This document shows positions 47,263-56,147 of a stretch of DNA of 64,000 nucleotides, in pieces. Below the pieces are notes generated by a model. The model made no database searches. It saw only the letters and a program-made list of their open reading frames with translations, and was not told the DNA's origin. Origin of the DNA: Streptomyces sp. WZ-12 (lineage in GTDB: Bacteria; Actinomycetota; Actinomycetes; Streptomycetales; Streptomycetaceae); assembly GCF_028898845.1 (NCBI RefSeq), contig NZ_CP118574.1, forward strand, positions 2,356,001 to 2,420,000, in the 5' to 3' direction. A program made the translations under genes and the position numbers. Each line of letters opens with the position of its first letter. The first letter of the stretch is position 1.

Positions 47263-47335
47263 GGGAAGCCTCCGTGGCCTGGTGCTGGACAGCTCTGGTT
47301 GGCTGGAAACAGCTAAGACCTCCGGCAACACCCCG

Positions 47336-47350
47336 TCAACACTTTGTTGA
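47336..47350. promoter_or_regulatory. Operator TCAACA-CTT-TGTTGA upstream of uraD
   Basis: A perfect 6-3-6 inverted repeat 74 bp upstream of the uraD start, identical in both arms to the allB and katA sites. Confidence 0.75.
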
Positions 47351-47366
47351 AAAGTCGGCAACACAA

Positions 47367-47399
47367 AAGCCGCCGTCCGGGGTTTCCGGGCGGCGGCTT
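47367..47399 (-). terminator. Terminator after the HTH regulator gene
   Basis: AAGCCGCCGTCCGG pairs with CCGGGCGGCGGCTT with one G-U pair and a GGTTT loop. It lies 34 bp past the stop of the HTH gene and next to the uraD operator, so it separates the two transcripts. Confidence 0.75.
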
Positions 47400-47432
47400 C
47401 GGCCACTGAATGGGGAGTTGGCCCCCTTCGCC

Positions 47433-47813
47433 TCAGTCGGCGTCCTTCGCGGCGGTTTCCCTGTTCAGGTAGTTGTAAACGGTGAAACGGCTGACGCCGA
47501 GGGCGCCCGCGACGGTCTCCACCCCGTGCCGGACGGAGAAGGCGCCCCGGCTCTCCAGGATTCGCACCACCGACTGCTTGGTCTTGCGGTCCAGCTCGGA
47601 GAGCGGCATGCCGTGCCGGCGCTGGAGCTCGACCAGGATGTGATCGAGCGACTCCGAAAGGTGCGGGAGGCGGACGGCGACCCGGTCCCGCCCCTCCCAG
47701 GTCAGCACCACGTCGTCGCCGGTGGCCTGGTCAGGGGCGACCATCTGGCCACCCATCGCGTCCACCAGCGGCTTGACCGCCTGGACGAAGGCGTGGTCAG
47801 CGGGCTCGGTCAC
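47433..47813 (-). CDS. YheO/DauR-like helix-turn-helix regulator
   Basis: A 126-residue protein with a C-terminal helix-turn-helix (SVRHGVETVAGALGVSRFTV then YNYLNRE) and an upstream VRILESRGAF segment, as in the HTH_22 domain of YheO/DauR regulators. It lacks the N-terminal PAS-like domain of full-length members or has a reduced version (residues 1-45). Its location between the purine genes makes it a candidate to bind TCAACA-N3-TGTTGA. It overlaps the preceding gene by 4 bp. Confidence 0.75.
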   Translation of the reverse strand: MTEPADHAFVQAVKPLVDAMGGQMVAPDQATGDDVVLTWEGRDRVAVRLPHLSESLDHILVELQRRHGMPLSELDRKTKQSVVRILESRGAFSVRHGVETVAGALGVSRFTVYNYLNRETAAKDAD

Positions 47814-48094
47814 GTCGCGTCCCCCTCACCATGCGCAGCGTCACCCGATACGCCACCCCCGATCACATTGACCTGAAGGGAGACCCGGGTGGCACCGGCC
47901 GCCAGGGACCGCCGCAGCAGGGCGTCGACCGCGCCCAGCACCCGGTCGGCGTCGCCCTCCGCGGTGTTGCCGAAGGGACCGACGTCGACCGCGTCCAACT
48001 GGGCACCGGTGACGATCTCCCGCGCCACCACGGCATGGGCCGGCGCCTCGTCCAGATCGAACGGCTCCGTCGTGAACTCAACTCTCAATCGCAC
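47810..48094 (-). CDS. Small MTH1187/YkoF-like protein
   Basis: A protein of about 94 residues reading LRVEFTTEPFDLDEAPAHAV and DAVDVGPFGNTAEGDADRVL, with ATRVSLQVNVI near the end. This resembles the ferredoxin-like MTH1187/YkoF (thiamine-binding) group. The GTG at 48094 is preferred; a TTG at 48103 is possible. It is coupled to the HTH gene by an ATGA-type overlap, so it may supply a ligand-sensing function, but this is inference. Confidence 0.55.
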   Translation of the reverse strand: MRLRVEFTTEPFDLDEAPAHAVVAREIVTGAQLDAVDVGPFGNTAEGDADRVLGAVDALLRRSLAAGATRVSLQVNVIGGGVSGDAAHGEGDAT

Positions 48095-48200
48095 GCGGTT
48101 CAACCTACGCGCGGTTCGGCCCGCCGACCAGAAATTGCCCGCGGCCCCCCTTGACAGCTTCCCCGCCCACCCGGCAGCCTTCCATTAAGCAGAAATCAAG

Positions 48201-48215
48201 TTCCACTATTCGGAA
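48201..48215. promoter_or_regulatory. TTCC-ACTATTC-GGAA motif upstream of hyi
   Basis: Lies 15-29 bp before the hyi start codon and shares AAGTTCC-N7-GGAA with the aceB promoter. Its right arm overlaps the GGAAGGAG ribosome-binding site, so a bound repressor could block both transcription and translation initiation. Confidence 0.5.
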
Positions 48216-48229
48216 GGAGCGCCGGGCCT

Positions 48230-49069
48230 ATGGGTTTCACGGACACGCGCTTCAACGTCAATCTGTCGATCTTGTTCACCGAGCTTGCGTTGCTTGAGCG
48301 GCCGGCGGCCGCGCGGGCGGCGGGGTTCACGGCGGTGGAGCTGTGGTGGCCGTGGGTGGATGCTCCGACTCCGGATCGGTGTGAACTGGACGCGCTGGCT
48401 GGTGCGTTGCGTGATGCCGGGACGCAGTTGACCGGGTTGAACTTCTACGCGGGGCGGTTGCCGGGGCCGGATCGTGGTGCGTTGTCGGTTCCGGGTGAGG
48501 AGTCGGCGCGGTTTCGGGCGAATGTGCCGGTGGCGGTGGAGTTCGCCGCGTCGTTGGGCTGCACGTCCTTCAACGCCCTGTACGGCAACCGTGTGGAGGG
48601 GGTCAGTGCCGCCGAGCAGGACGCGCTGGCGCTGACGAATTTGACGTTCGCGGCGCGGGAGGTGGCTCAGGTGGAGGGCACGTTGCTGATCGAGGCGCTC
48701 AACGCGCCGGAGTCGCCGCAGTGCCCGATCGTCTCGGCGCCCAAGGCCATCGAGGTGGTCGACGCGGTCAACGCCGCCACCGGTGTGGACAACGCCAGAT
48801 TCCTGATGGACCTGTACCACCTGTCGATGAACGGCGAGGACCTTGCCGAGGTCATCGACCGCTACACCGACAAGACCGGGCATGTGCAGATCGCCGACAA
48901 CCCCGGCCGCGGCGCCCCCGGCACCGGCCACCTCGACTTCGACGCCCTGCTGGGCCAGTTGAAGAACAACGGCTACGACGGCTGGGTCGGCCTGGAATAC
49001 AAGCCAGGCCAGGGCCCCAGCGCCGAGAGCTTCGCCTGGCTGCCCGCCCCTTTGCGCGCCGCCTGCTAA
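48230..49069 (+). CDS. hyi: Hydroxypyruvate isomerase
   Basis: A TIM-barrel isomerase of 279 residues interconverting hydroxypyruvate and tartronate semialdehyde. It has GFTDTRFNVNLSILFTELAL at the start, LLIEALNAPESPQCPIV with the metal-binding Glu, and GHVQIADNPGRGAPGTGHLD with further ligands. GGAAGGAG precedes the ATG. It heads hyi-glxR-gcl-like, the glyoxylate-to-glycerate genes. Confidence 0.94.
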   Translation: MGFTDTRFNVNLSILFTELALLERPAAARAAGFTAVELWWPWVDAPTPDRCELDALAGALRDAGTQLTGLNFYAGRLPGPDRGALSVPGEESARFRANVPVAVEFAASLGCTSFNALYGNRVEGVSAAEQDALALTNLTFAAREVAQVEGTLLIEALNAPESPQCPIVSAPKAIEVVDAVNAATGVDNARFLMDLYHLSMNGEDLAEVIDRYTDKTGHVQIADNPGRGAPGTGHLDFDALLGQLKNNGYDGWVGLEYKPGQGPSAESFAWLPAPLRAAC

Positions 49070-49138
49070 GCCGTCGGCACCACCACCGAACGCGTCCCCT
49101 TCCTGACTTTTGGTTTTGAGTGTGAAAGAGGCTTTTCG

Positions 49139-50029
49139 ATGAGCAACTTGCCGAAGGTCGCCTGGATCGGTCTGGGCATCATGGGTTCCCCCATGGCCGA
49201 GAACCTGATCAAGGCCGGCTACCCGGTGACCGGTTACACCCTGGAGCAGGACAAGCTGGACCGCCTGGCCGCGGCCGGCGGCACGGCCGCCGCCTCCGTC
49301 GCCGAGGCCGTCGCCGGGGCCGACGTCATCATCACCATGGTCCCCGCCTCCCCCCAGGTCGAGGCCATCGCGTATGGCCCCGACGGCATCCTGGCCCACG
49401 CCAAGAGCGGCGCCCTGCTGATCGACATGTCCTCGATCACCCCCCAGACCTCCATCGACCTGGCCAAGAACGCCGCGGACAAGGGCATCCGGGTCCTGGA
49501 CGCCCCCGTCTCCGGCGGCGAAGCCGGCGCCATCGAAGCGGTGCTGTCCATCATGGTCGGCGGCCACCAAGCCGACTTCGACACCGCCAAGCCCCTCTTC
49601 GACGCCCTGGGCAAGACCATCGTCTTGTGCGGACCCCACGGCTCCGGCCAGACCGTCAAGGCCGCCAACCAACTCATCGTCGCCATCAACATCCAAGCCT
49701 GCGCCGAAGCCGTCGTCTTCCTGGAGAAGTCCGGCGTCGACCTCCCCGCCGCCCTCGACGTCCTCAACGGCGGCCTGGCCGGCTCCACCGTCCTGACCCG
49801 CAAGAAGGACAACTTCACACACCGCGACTTCACACCCGGCTTCCGCATCGACCTGCACCACAAGGACATGGGCATCGTCACCGACGCCGCCCGCACGGTC
49901 GGCGCCCCCCTCCCCGTCGGCTCCCTCGTCGCCACCCTCGTCGCCGCCCTCCGCGCCCAAGGCGACGGCGGCCTGGACCACTCCGCCCTCCTCGCCGGCG
50001 TCGAACGCCTCTCCACCCCCAAGGGCTGA
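49139..50029 (+). CDS. glxR: 2-hydroxy-3-oxopropionate (tartronate semialdehyde) reductase
   Basis: A beta-hydroxyacid dehydrogenase of 296 residues that reduces tartronate semialdehyde to glycerate. The NAD(P) motif is GLGIMGSPMAENLIKAGYPV, the substrate signature is LDAPVSGGEAGAIEAVLSIM, and the catalytic Lys is in GSGQTVKAANQLIVA. It lies 69 bp after hyi. Confidence 0.95.
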   Translation: MSNLPKVAWIGLGIMGSPMAENLIKAGYPVTGYTLEQDKLDRLAAAGGTAAASVAEAVAGADVIITMVPASPQVEAIAYGPDGILAHAKSGALLIDMSSITPQTSIDLAKNAADKGIRVLDAPVSGGEAGAIEAVLSIMVGGHQADFDTAKPLFDALGKTIVLCGPHGSGQTVKAANQLIVAINIQACAEAVVFLEKSGVDLPAALDVLNGGLAGSTVLTRKKDNFTHRDFTPGFRIDLHHKDMGIVTDAARTVGAPLPVGSLVATLVAALRAQGDGGLDHSALLAGVERLSTPKG

Positions 50030-50039
50030 GCACCGGACC

Positions 50040-51251
50040 ATGGGGGCACGTCGGATTCCCGCCGCACAGGCGGCCGTTGAGATCCTGCGGGACGAGGGCG
50101 TCGACACCGTCTTCGGCTGTCCCGGCGCCGCGCTGCTGCCGCTGTACGCGGCGATGGAGCGGACCGGCGGCATCGCGCACCTGTCCGCGGGCCACGCCGA
50201 GGGCGCCGCACACATGGCCGACGGCTGGGCCCGGACGACCGGGCGGCCCGGCGTGGCCGCGGTGGCGGCGGGCCCGGGTGCCGTCCGGTTGCTCAGCGGC
50301 CTGTACGCGGCGCAGCAGGACGCCGTCCCGCTGGTGTGCGTCACCGGCCGGGCGGCGCCCCCGGCGACCGCCCCCGCCCTTCCGCTGCGGCACGCGGGAT
50401 ACCGGCCGCCGGACCTGGTCCGGCTGGCCGGTGCGGTGACCAAGCGTGCCGAGCGGATCGAGGACCCCGCGCGCATCCCGGGCGCCTTCCGTGAGGCGTT
50501 CCGGATCGCGCGGGAGGGCCGACCCGGACCCGTACTGATCGACGTCCCGGCCGAGTTGGCCGCGGTGGAGATCGTGTGCGGCCCGGCGCCGGCCGCCCCC
50601 TCCGCTCCCGGTGCCGGGCCGGCACTGGTGGACGGCGACCGGTCCCCGGCGCCGGGAGCGGTGCTCCCCCTGGCCGTGCCGCCCGCCCCGGCGGACGCCG
50701 CGGCCCACTGGGTCCTGACGGAGCTCGCCGACGTCTACGGGGCGCGGTCACCGGTCGACACCTACGTCGTCAGCGGGCTGCCGGTGCCGTGCACCACCGG
50801 TGGCGCCGCCCCGCGCCACCACCGGGTGGCGCGCCGGAGCGGCCCGCCCGGCTGGGAGGTACCGACCGCGATCGGGGTCCGCACCGCGCTGGACTCCCGG
50901 GGCGCGCGGGCGGCGGAGGTCGTGGTGGTCGTCGACGGCCGCGATTTCCCGCTGACGGCCGGGGAGTTGGCGGCGGCGGCGCAGTACGACGTGCCGTTCG
51001 TGGTGGTGCTGCTCGGCGAGCCCGAGGACGCCGATCCGCTCACCGACCCGGTGAAACTGGCCGTGGCCCACGGTTGCGCGGGCCGCGCGGTCCGCGATCC
51101 GGCGCAACTGCGCTCGGCCGTGGAGTGGGCCCGCAAGGAGGCCGCCTCCACCCGGCGGCCGGTGCTGCTGGAGGTCCGCTCCGCGCGCCTGGCCCAGGCC
51201 CGTGGTGAGCCGCCTGCGGACCCGGTGGCCGCCGTCGCGTACGGGACCTGA
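50040..51251 (+). CDS. Shortened glyoxylate carboligase-like protein lacking the ThDP site
   Basis: The gene lies where glyoxylate carboligase (Gcl) is expected, 10 bp after glxR. Residues 1-180 match the Gcl N-terminal domain (AVEILRDEGVDTVFGCPGAA, GHAEGAAHMADGWART, REGRPGPVLIDVP). The central domain of about 150 residues is missing and replaced by a Pro/Ala linker. In the C-terminal domain the ThDP/Mg motif GD-x-DFQF...NN of Gcl reads DG-RDFPL...GE (VVVDGRDFPLTAGELAAAAQ, then VVVLLGEPEDAD). At 403 residues it is much shorter than the usual 590. The frame is intact with normal codon bias, so it seems maintained. It is unlikely to be an active carboligase; a regulatory or partner role is possible. 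Confidence 0.75.
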   Translation: MGARRIPAAQAAVEILRDEGVDTVFGCPGAALLPLYAAMERTGGIAHLSAGHAEGAAHMADGWARTTGRPGVAAVAAGPGAVRLLSGLYAAQQDAVPLVCVTGRAAPPATAPALPLRHAGYRPPDLVRLAGAVTKRAERIEDPARIPGAFREAFRIAREGRPGPVLIDVPAELAAVEIVCGPAPAAPSAPGAGPALVDGDRSPAPGAVLPLAVPPAPADAAAHWVLTELADVYGARSPVDTYVVSGLPVPCTTGGAAPRHHRVARRSGPPGWEVPTAIGVRTALDSRGARAAEVVVVVDGRDFPLTAGELAAAAQYDVPFVVVLLGEPEDADPLTDPVKLAVAHGCAGRAVRDPAQLRSAVEWARKEAASTRRPVLLEVRSARLAQARGEPPADPVAAVAYGT

Positions 51252-51278
51252 GCCCGCCGCGAGGGTCCACCAAAGAGC

Positions 51279-51340
51279 TTCCGGGCGGTGGTCGCGCTGA
51301 CACCTGTCCTGTCGCGCCCAGGCGCGGCCACCGCCCGGAA
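51279..51340 (+). terminator. 19-bp hairpin after the gcl-like gene
   Basis: TTCCGGGCGGTGGTCGCGC pairs with GCGCGGCCACCGCCCGGAA, one G-U pair, with a 24-nt loop. It ends 20 bp before the katA operator and separates the two transcripts. Confidence 0.7.
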
Positions 51341-51359
51341 CACCCACCCAGGTTTTGTT

Positions 51360-51374
51360 TCAACAAACTGTTGA
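51360..51374. promoter_or_regulatory. Operator TCAACA-AAC-TGTTGA upstream of katA
   Basis: A perfect 6-3-6 inverted repeat 73 bp upstream of the catalase start, in an AT-rich stretch. The arms are identical to those at allB and uraD, linking catalase to purine breakdown. Confidence 0.75.
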
Positions 51375-51446
51375 CGTCTGGTCGGGGCGCTTTCTACGCT
51401 CCGACATGCGGAAGCCAACTTCCGCGCTCTCGTACGGAAGGTCACC

Positions 51447-52919
51447 ATGTCGAAGCCCACGCTGACGGCGCGCACTCTCACTACGGAGTCCGGCGCCCCG
51501 ATCGCCGACAACCAGAACTCCGCCTCCGCCGGCGTCGGCGGGCCGATCCTGCTCCAGGACCAGCACCTCCTGGAGAAGCTCGCGCGCTTCAACCGTGAGC
51601 GGATCCCCGAGCGGGTCGTGCACGCCCGCGGCTCCGGTGCGTACGGCCACTTCGAGGTGACCGACGACGTCACCGCGTTCACCCGCGCCGACTTCCTCAA
51701 CACCATAGGCAAGCGGACCGAGTTGTTCATCCGTTTCTCGACGGTTGCCGACAGCCTCGGTGGTGCGGACGCGGTGCGGGACCCGCGCGGCTTCGCGGTG
51801 AAGTTCTACACCGAAGAGGGCAACTACGACCTCGTCGGCAACAACACCCCGGTCTTCTTCATCAAGGACCCGATCAAGTTCCCGGACTTCATCCACTCGC
51901 AGAAGCGCGACCCGTTCACCGGCAAGCAGGAGCCGGACAACGTCTGGGACTTCTGGAGCCACTCCCCCGAGGCCACCCACCAGGTCACCTGGCTCATGGG
52001 CGACCGCGGCGTCCCGGCCTCCTACCGCCACATGAACGGCTACGGCTCCCACACCTACCAGTGGACCAACGCCGAGGGCGAGGCGTTCTTCGTCAAGTAC
52101 CACTTCAAGACGAACCAGGGCATCCGCTCCCTCTCCGCCGAGCAGGCCCAGGAGTTGGCGGGCAAGGACGCCAACAGCCACCAGACCGACCTGCTGCAGT
52201 CCATCGAGCGGGGCGTGTACCCCTCGTGGACCCTGTACGTGCAGATCATGCCGGCGGCCGAGGCGGCCAACTACCGCTTCAACCCGTTCGACCTGACCAA
52301 GGTGTGGCCGCACAGCGACTACCCGCTCCAGCGGGTCGGCCGGCTGGTCCTGGACCGCAACCCCGACAACGTCTTCGCCGAGGTCGAGCAGGCCGCCTTC
52401 TCGCCGAACAACTTCGTCCCCGGCATCGGCCCGTCCCCCGACAAGATGCTCCAGGGCCGGCTCTTCGCCTACGCCGACGCGCACCGCTACCGCCTGGGCG
52501 TCAACCACACCCAGCTCGCGGTCAACGCCCCCAAGGCGACCACCGCCAGCAACTACGGCCGGGACGGCCTCATGGCGGGCAACGGCTACGACCGGCACGC
52601 CAAGAACTACGAGCCCAACTCCTACGACGGCCCGGTCCAGACCGACCAGCCGCTCTCCGCGCCGCTCGCCGTCTCCGGCCACGTCGGCACCCACCCGGCC
52701 CCGGCGCACACCAAGGACGACGACTTCTTCCAGGCCGGTGAGCTGTACCGCCTGATGTCCGAGGACGAGAAGCAGCGCCTGGTGGAGAACATCGCCGGCG
52801 GCCTCTCCCAGGTCGGCCGCGACGACGTGATCGAGCGGAACCTCGCGCACTTCCACGCCGCCGACCAGGACTACGGCAAGCGCGTCGAGGCGCGCGTCCG
52901 CGAACTGCGCGAGGACTGA
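51447..52919 (+). CDS. katA: Monofunctional heme catalase
   Basis: A 490-residue clade-3-type catalase. The catalytic His region is [24 protein letters not shown], with the Asn in [15 protein letters not shown], and the heme-ligand Tyr is in [14 protein letters not shown]. It probably removes the H2O2 released by uricase, and its operator is shared with the uricase operon. GGAAGG lies upstream of the ATG. Confidence 0.96.
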   Translation: MSKPTLTARTLTTESGAPIADNQNSASAGVGGPILLQDQHLLEKLARFNRERIPERVVHARGSGAYGHFEVTDDVTAFTRADFLNTIGKRTELFIRFSTVADSLGGADAVRDPRGFAVKFYTEEGNYDLVGNNTPVFFIKDPIKFPDFIHSQKRDPFTGKQEPDNVWDFWSHSPEATHQVTWLMGDRGVPASYRHMNGYGSHTYQWTNAEGEAFFVKYHFKTNQGIRSLSAEQAQELAGKDANSHQTDLLQSIERGVYPSWTLYVQIMPAAEAANYRFNPFDLTKVWPHSDYPLQRVGRLVLDRNPDNVFAEVEQAAFSPNNFVPGIGPSPDKMLQGRLFAYADAHRYRLGVNHTQLAVNAPKATTASNYGRDGLMAGNGYDRHAKNYEPNSYDGPVQTDQPLSAPLAVSGHVGTHPAPAHTKDDDFFQAGELYRLMSEDEKQRLVENIAGGLSQVGRDDVIERNLAHFHAADQDYGKRVEARVRELRED

Positions 52920-52942
52920 CGGGAGGTCAGTCTCCTTGCGCA

Positions 52943-52985
52943 CCCGTACCGGTCGGCCCGTTGAGGGGTGGTCGGCCGGTACGGG
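52943..52985 (+). terminator. Catalase gene terminator
   Basis: CCCGTACCGGTCGGCC pairs with GGTCGGCCGGTACGGG with two G-U pairs, 24 bp after the katA stop. Confidence 0.75.
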
Positions 52986-53179
52986 GAAGTAGCGCGGAGC
53001 TCCGCGGAATCCGGGGAGATCCAGTGCGGTGGCAGGCCCGGCCGCCAAGGAGGACGGGCCGCCTCCCCACCGCGGAGCCCGCCTGCTGCCCCACCCGAGA
53101 GCACCCCCCTCCACCGACTCCGTCCGGTGGTGCGTGTCCCGTCGCGCCCATCTCCCGCACTGCCGGACGGGAACCACCC

Positions 53180-53223
53180 ACAGGGCCCGGACATCCGTAC
53201 GGTCACGGATGTCCGGGCCCTGT
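53180..53223. terminator. Orphan perfect 19-bp hairpin
   Basis: ACAGGGCCCGGACATCCGT pairs perfectly with ACGGATGTCCGGGCCCTGT around ACGGTC. It stands in the 433-bp gap between katA and the next gene, 195 bp past the katA terminator, with no gene ending at it. No convincing ORF is seen in this gap. Confidence 0.55.
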
Positions 53224-53352
53224 GACGTGCCCGCGCCGGAACGCACGATCGCTGCGTTCCGGCGCATTCCCGCCCCCGACAGGGGCCGTTGGGGAGACGA
53301 TGTACGGCAAGCAGGGCCGACCGACCTCCTGCCCGACCTGCCTGGAGCCGAC

Positions 53353-54117
53353 ATGGCCGACAGTGTGCCGGTGCGGTGCCCCACATGCCGCCGCGAGAAC
53401 GCCTTCACCCCACCGACCTTCCCGTGCGCCTGCGGTGCCCCGCTGACGCTGCCGGTGATGCGCGGCGGCGCGCCGGTGGAGATACTGCACCGCACCTGGG
53501 AGGCGTCCTGGGTGGAGGTCCGCTGCGAGGACTGCGGGCGGCAGGACGCCTGGCCGGCGCCGGAGTCCGGCTGCGCCTGCGGCACCGTCGTCCGGGTGCC
53601 GGTGGCCCCGGTGCCCGCCCCGCCACGCCCCACCGCCGGCCGGCCCGCGGCGAACCGCCCCACCCGCACCGCGCCGCCCCGCCCGACGCCGAAGCCCCGG
53701 CCGGACGCCGGCCCGCCGCCGGAACGGCCCGCCTTCCGGCCGGTGACCATCCGGACCGCCCGGGACTGCGTCACCGCGGCCGGCCAGTACCTGAAGTGGC
53801 TGGGCTTCGGCGACGTGGCCCGGACCCAGGAGCGGACCGCGGCCGGTGTGGACCTGCGCGGCACCGGCGTGGTGGCCCAGGTCGACCCGACGACCCGGGC
53901 CACCACCCTCCGCGAGATCGAGTGCGCCTGGCTCAACGGCCTGGCCGACTCCGCGGTCGCGGTCTTCTTCTCGTTGGCCGGCTACGCCCGCGACGCCCGG
54001 TCGCGCGCCGACGCCCTGCACGTCCCGCTGTTCGTCATGGACCTCACCGGCACCCCGCAGCCGGTCAACGACGCGGCCGACGAGCTGATCGCGGAGGGCG
54101 CCGGGCCGCCCGCCTGA
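53353..54117 (+). CDS. Zinc-ribbon protein with a restriction-endonuclease-like C-terminal domain
   Basis: A 254-residue protein. Two zinc-ribbon-like segments occupy the N-terminal 75 residues (VRCPTCRREN...FPCACG and VRCEDCGRQD...GCACG). A Pro/Arg-rich linker follows to about residue 125. The C-terminal half has RDCVTAAGQYLKWLGFGDVA then DLRGTGVVAQVDPTTRATTL and IECAWLNGLADSAVAVFFSL. This layout resembles Mrr-like or PD-(D/E)XK folds, although the full catalytic set is not clear. GGAG precedes the ATG at 53353. Its function is unknown; a DNA-related role is a guess. Confidence 0.6.
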   Translation: MADSVPVRCPTCRRENAFTPPTFPCACGAPLTLPVMRGGAPVEILHRTWEASWVEVRCEDCGRQDAWPAPESGCACGTVVRVPVAPVPAPPRPTAGRPAANRPTRTAPPRPTPKPRPDAGPPPERPAFRPVTIRTARDCVTAAGQYLKWLGFGDVARTQERTAAGVDLRGTGVVAQVDPTTRATTLREIECAWLNGLADSAVAVFFSLAGYARDARSRADALHVPLFVMDLTGTPQPVNDAADELIAEGAGPPA

Positions 54118-54194
54118 GCGCACCGCCCGATGGCGCGGCCCGGCGGTGCGGAAACCCGCTCGCCGGGCGCGCCCCGACCCGCGACACTGGCCAC

Positions 54195-54719
54195 ATGATC
54201 ATCCGCGTCCCCGACCCCGCCGACCTGCCCGCCCTGCGCGACCTGGAACGCGCCGCCGGAGAACCGTTCCACGCCCTCGGCATGGCACAGATCGCCGACG
54301 ACGAACCGCCAACGCTCACGCTGCTGACCGAGTACCAGCGCGCGGGCCGGGCGCTGGCCGCCTACGACGACGAGCGCCCCGGCGAGCCGCCGCGCGGCTA
54401 CCTCCTGTGGGACCCGGTCGACGGCTGCGCCCACATCGAGCAGGTCTCGGTGCACCCGGAGCGGGCCCACCGCGGCATCGGCCGGGCGCTGATCGACCGG
54501 GCCGAACAGGACAGCGGGCTCCCGGCGTTGACCCTGACCACCTTCGCCGACGTGCCGTGGAACGCCCCCTACTACGCCCGGCTCGGCTTCCGCCGGCTCG
54601 CCGCGGCCGAGCTGACGCCGGGCCTGCGGGCGATCCGCGCCCACGAGGCGGAGCTGGGCCTGGACCGCTGGCCACGGGTCTGCATGCGTCGAGAATCCGG
54701 TTCGAGGCCGGCACCATGA
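54195..54719 (+). CDS. GNAT-family acetyltransferase
   Basis: A 174-residue N-acetyltransferase. The acetyl-CoA site is in IEQVSVHPERAHRGIGRALI, with the Q/RxxGxG/A motif as HRGIGRA, and YYARLGFRRLAAAEL is the C-terminal motif. It is coupled to the next gene by an ATGA overlap. The substrate is not predictable. Confidence 0.88.
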   Translation: MIIRVPDPADLPALRDLERAAGEPFHALGMAQIADDEPPTLTLLTEYQRAGRALAAYDDERPGEPPRGYLLWDPVDGCAHIEQVSVHPERAHRGIGRALIDRAEQDSGLPALTLTTFADVPWNAPYYARLGFRRLAAAELTPGLRAIRAHEAELGLDRWPRVCMRRESGSRPAP

Positions 54720-55138
54720 CGCACCGTCACGCCCCTTGGAACCCGGACGATAATGTGCCGATGATCGATGCGCACGCGCTCCGCGCCTTCTGCCTGGGCT
54801 TCAACGGCGCGACCGAGGAGAACCCCTTCCCCCGGCACCCGGAGGTCTCGACGTTCAAGGTCGGCGGCAAGATCTTCGCGCTCAGCACGCTGGACGCGGC
54901 GCCGCTGACCGTCAGCCTCAAGTGCGACCCGGAGCTGGCCCAACGGCTGCGCGCCGAGCACCCCGAGGTGGTCCCCGGCTACCACCTCAACAAGCGCCAC
55001 TGGAACACCGTTTCACTGGTCGGCAGCCTCCCCGACCAACTGGTGCGGGAGATGGTCGAGGACTCCTACGACCTGATCGTGGCCTCGCTGCCGCGCGCCC
55101 AGCGGCTGCTGCTGGACTGGCCCGGCGAGCGGCGGTGA
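54716..55138 (+). CDS. MmcQ/YjbR-family protein
   Basis: A 140-residue DNA-binding-protein-like fold of the YjbR type. Landmarks are GATEENPFPRHPEVSTFKVG, FALSTLDAAPLTVSLKCDPE, PGYHLNKRHWNTVSL and DLIVASLPRAQRLLL. ATG 54716 overlaps the preceding stop and has GAGG upstream; a start at 54761 would give the more usual 125 residues. Function of this family is not established. Confidence 0.85.
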   Translation: MTHRHAPWNPDDNVPMIDAHALRAFCLGFNGATEENPFPRHPEVSTFKVGGKIFALSTLDAAPLTVSLKCDPELAQRLRAEHPEVVPGYHLNKRHWNTVSLVGSLPDQLVREMVEDSYDLIVASLPRAQRLLLDWPGERR

Positions 55139-55228
55139 CCGGGGCCGGAACGGCGAACGCCCGGCCGGCGCCCCGCGGACGCACCGCCTACGGGTGCGTG
55201 ATCGCGGGGCACCGCGCCGGGCGACCGG

Positions 55229-55906
55229 TCAGCCCTGGGGCGGCAGGACGGCACGGATGCCGCCCTGTGCGGTGGCCGGGGCGACGGTGTCGTAGCCGCC
55301 GTTGACCGCGCCGTTGCCGGCGTACTCGGCGGTGTAGCCGCCGCTCAACACGTCCGCGCCGGAGCGCGGGTTGGTGGCGTCACAGGACGCGCGACCGGTG
55401 GCGTCCGTCGTCGCCACGCACAGCACCTTGCCGGTGGTGTCCTTGAAGGTGACGGTGGCGTTCCAGATGGCGTCCTGCGGGCCGGCGGCGCGGGCCCGCA
55501 CCAGGGTGGCGTGCAGCCCGATGACCTTCAGCGGCTTGGTGGCGAGGGTGGCCCTGCCGGCGGTCAGCCGGGTCGCCATCTCGGGCACCGTGGCGGCCGG
55601 TTCGCACAGGCCCCGGGACCAGTCGAAGAGGCCGCCGGGGGCGCAGGTCGCGTGGCCCTCCTGGGCCGCCACCCGATGGGTGACCGGGTCGCAGCGGTAG
55701 AAGCGGGCACCGCTGTCGGCGTCGACCACGCTCGCCGCCACGGTCGCCGCGTCCTCGCCGCTCGTGCAGCCGGCGGTGAGCACCTCGCGGGTGGGGCCGT
55801 CGGGGCTGCCGGGCTGGACGACGTCGGCGTAGGCGGGGGCGGCGAAGCCACCCAGGGCGGCGGCCACCGCGGCGGCGGTGGTCGCCCAACGTGCGATACG
55901 GGTCAT
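55229..55906 (-). CDS. Secreted protein with an Ig-like C-terminal region
   Basis: A 225-residue exported protein. The signal peptide covers residues 1-27 (ending AAPAYA). The mature part carries several Cys pairs (TAGCTSGED, RFYRCDPVTH, HATCAPGG, RGLCEPAA). A beta-rich region IWNATVTFKDTTGKVLCVAT then TDATGRASCDA resembles bacterial Ig-like repeats. I do not recognise the N-terminal half. Confidence 0.75.
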   Translation of the reverse strand: MTRIARWATTAAAVAAALGGFAAPAYADVVQPGSPDGPTREVLTAGCTSGEDAATVAASVVDADSGARFYRCDPVTHRVAAQEGHATCAPGGLFDWSRGLCEPAATVPEMATRLTAGRATLATKPLKVIGLHATLVRARAAGPQDAIWNATVTFKDTTGKVLCVATTDATGRASCDATNPRSGADVLSGGYTAEYAGNGAVNGGYDTVAPATAQGGIRAVLPPQG

Positions 55907-56147
55907 GAATGTCCCCTCTTGGCGGGAATCCCGCTGGGATTTCCGGCCTGCTAACGGCCTTGGAATTTGGCCTGGTTGACGGCCTTTCACCCGCCCCCGG
56001 GAACCGGGAACGAGCCAGGTCAGGACCTTATCGGCCGGGTCGTTGCGGGCCGACGGCGGCCCTGTGGCACCCCGATGGTCGCACCGCCGCCGCCCCGCGC
56101 CCGGTCGCACACGCCCCAACTCCCCTGCTCGGCCCGGCCGATCCCCC

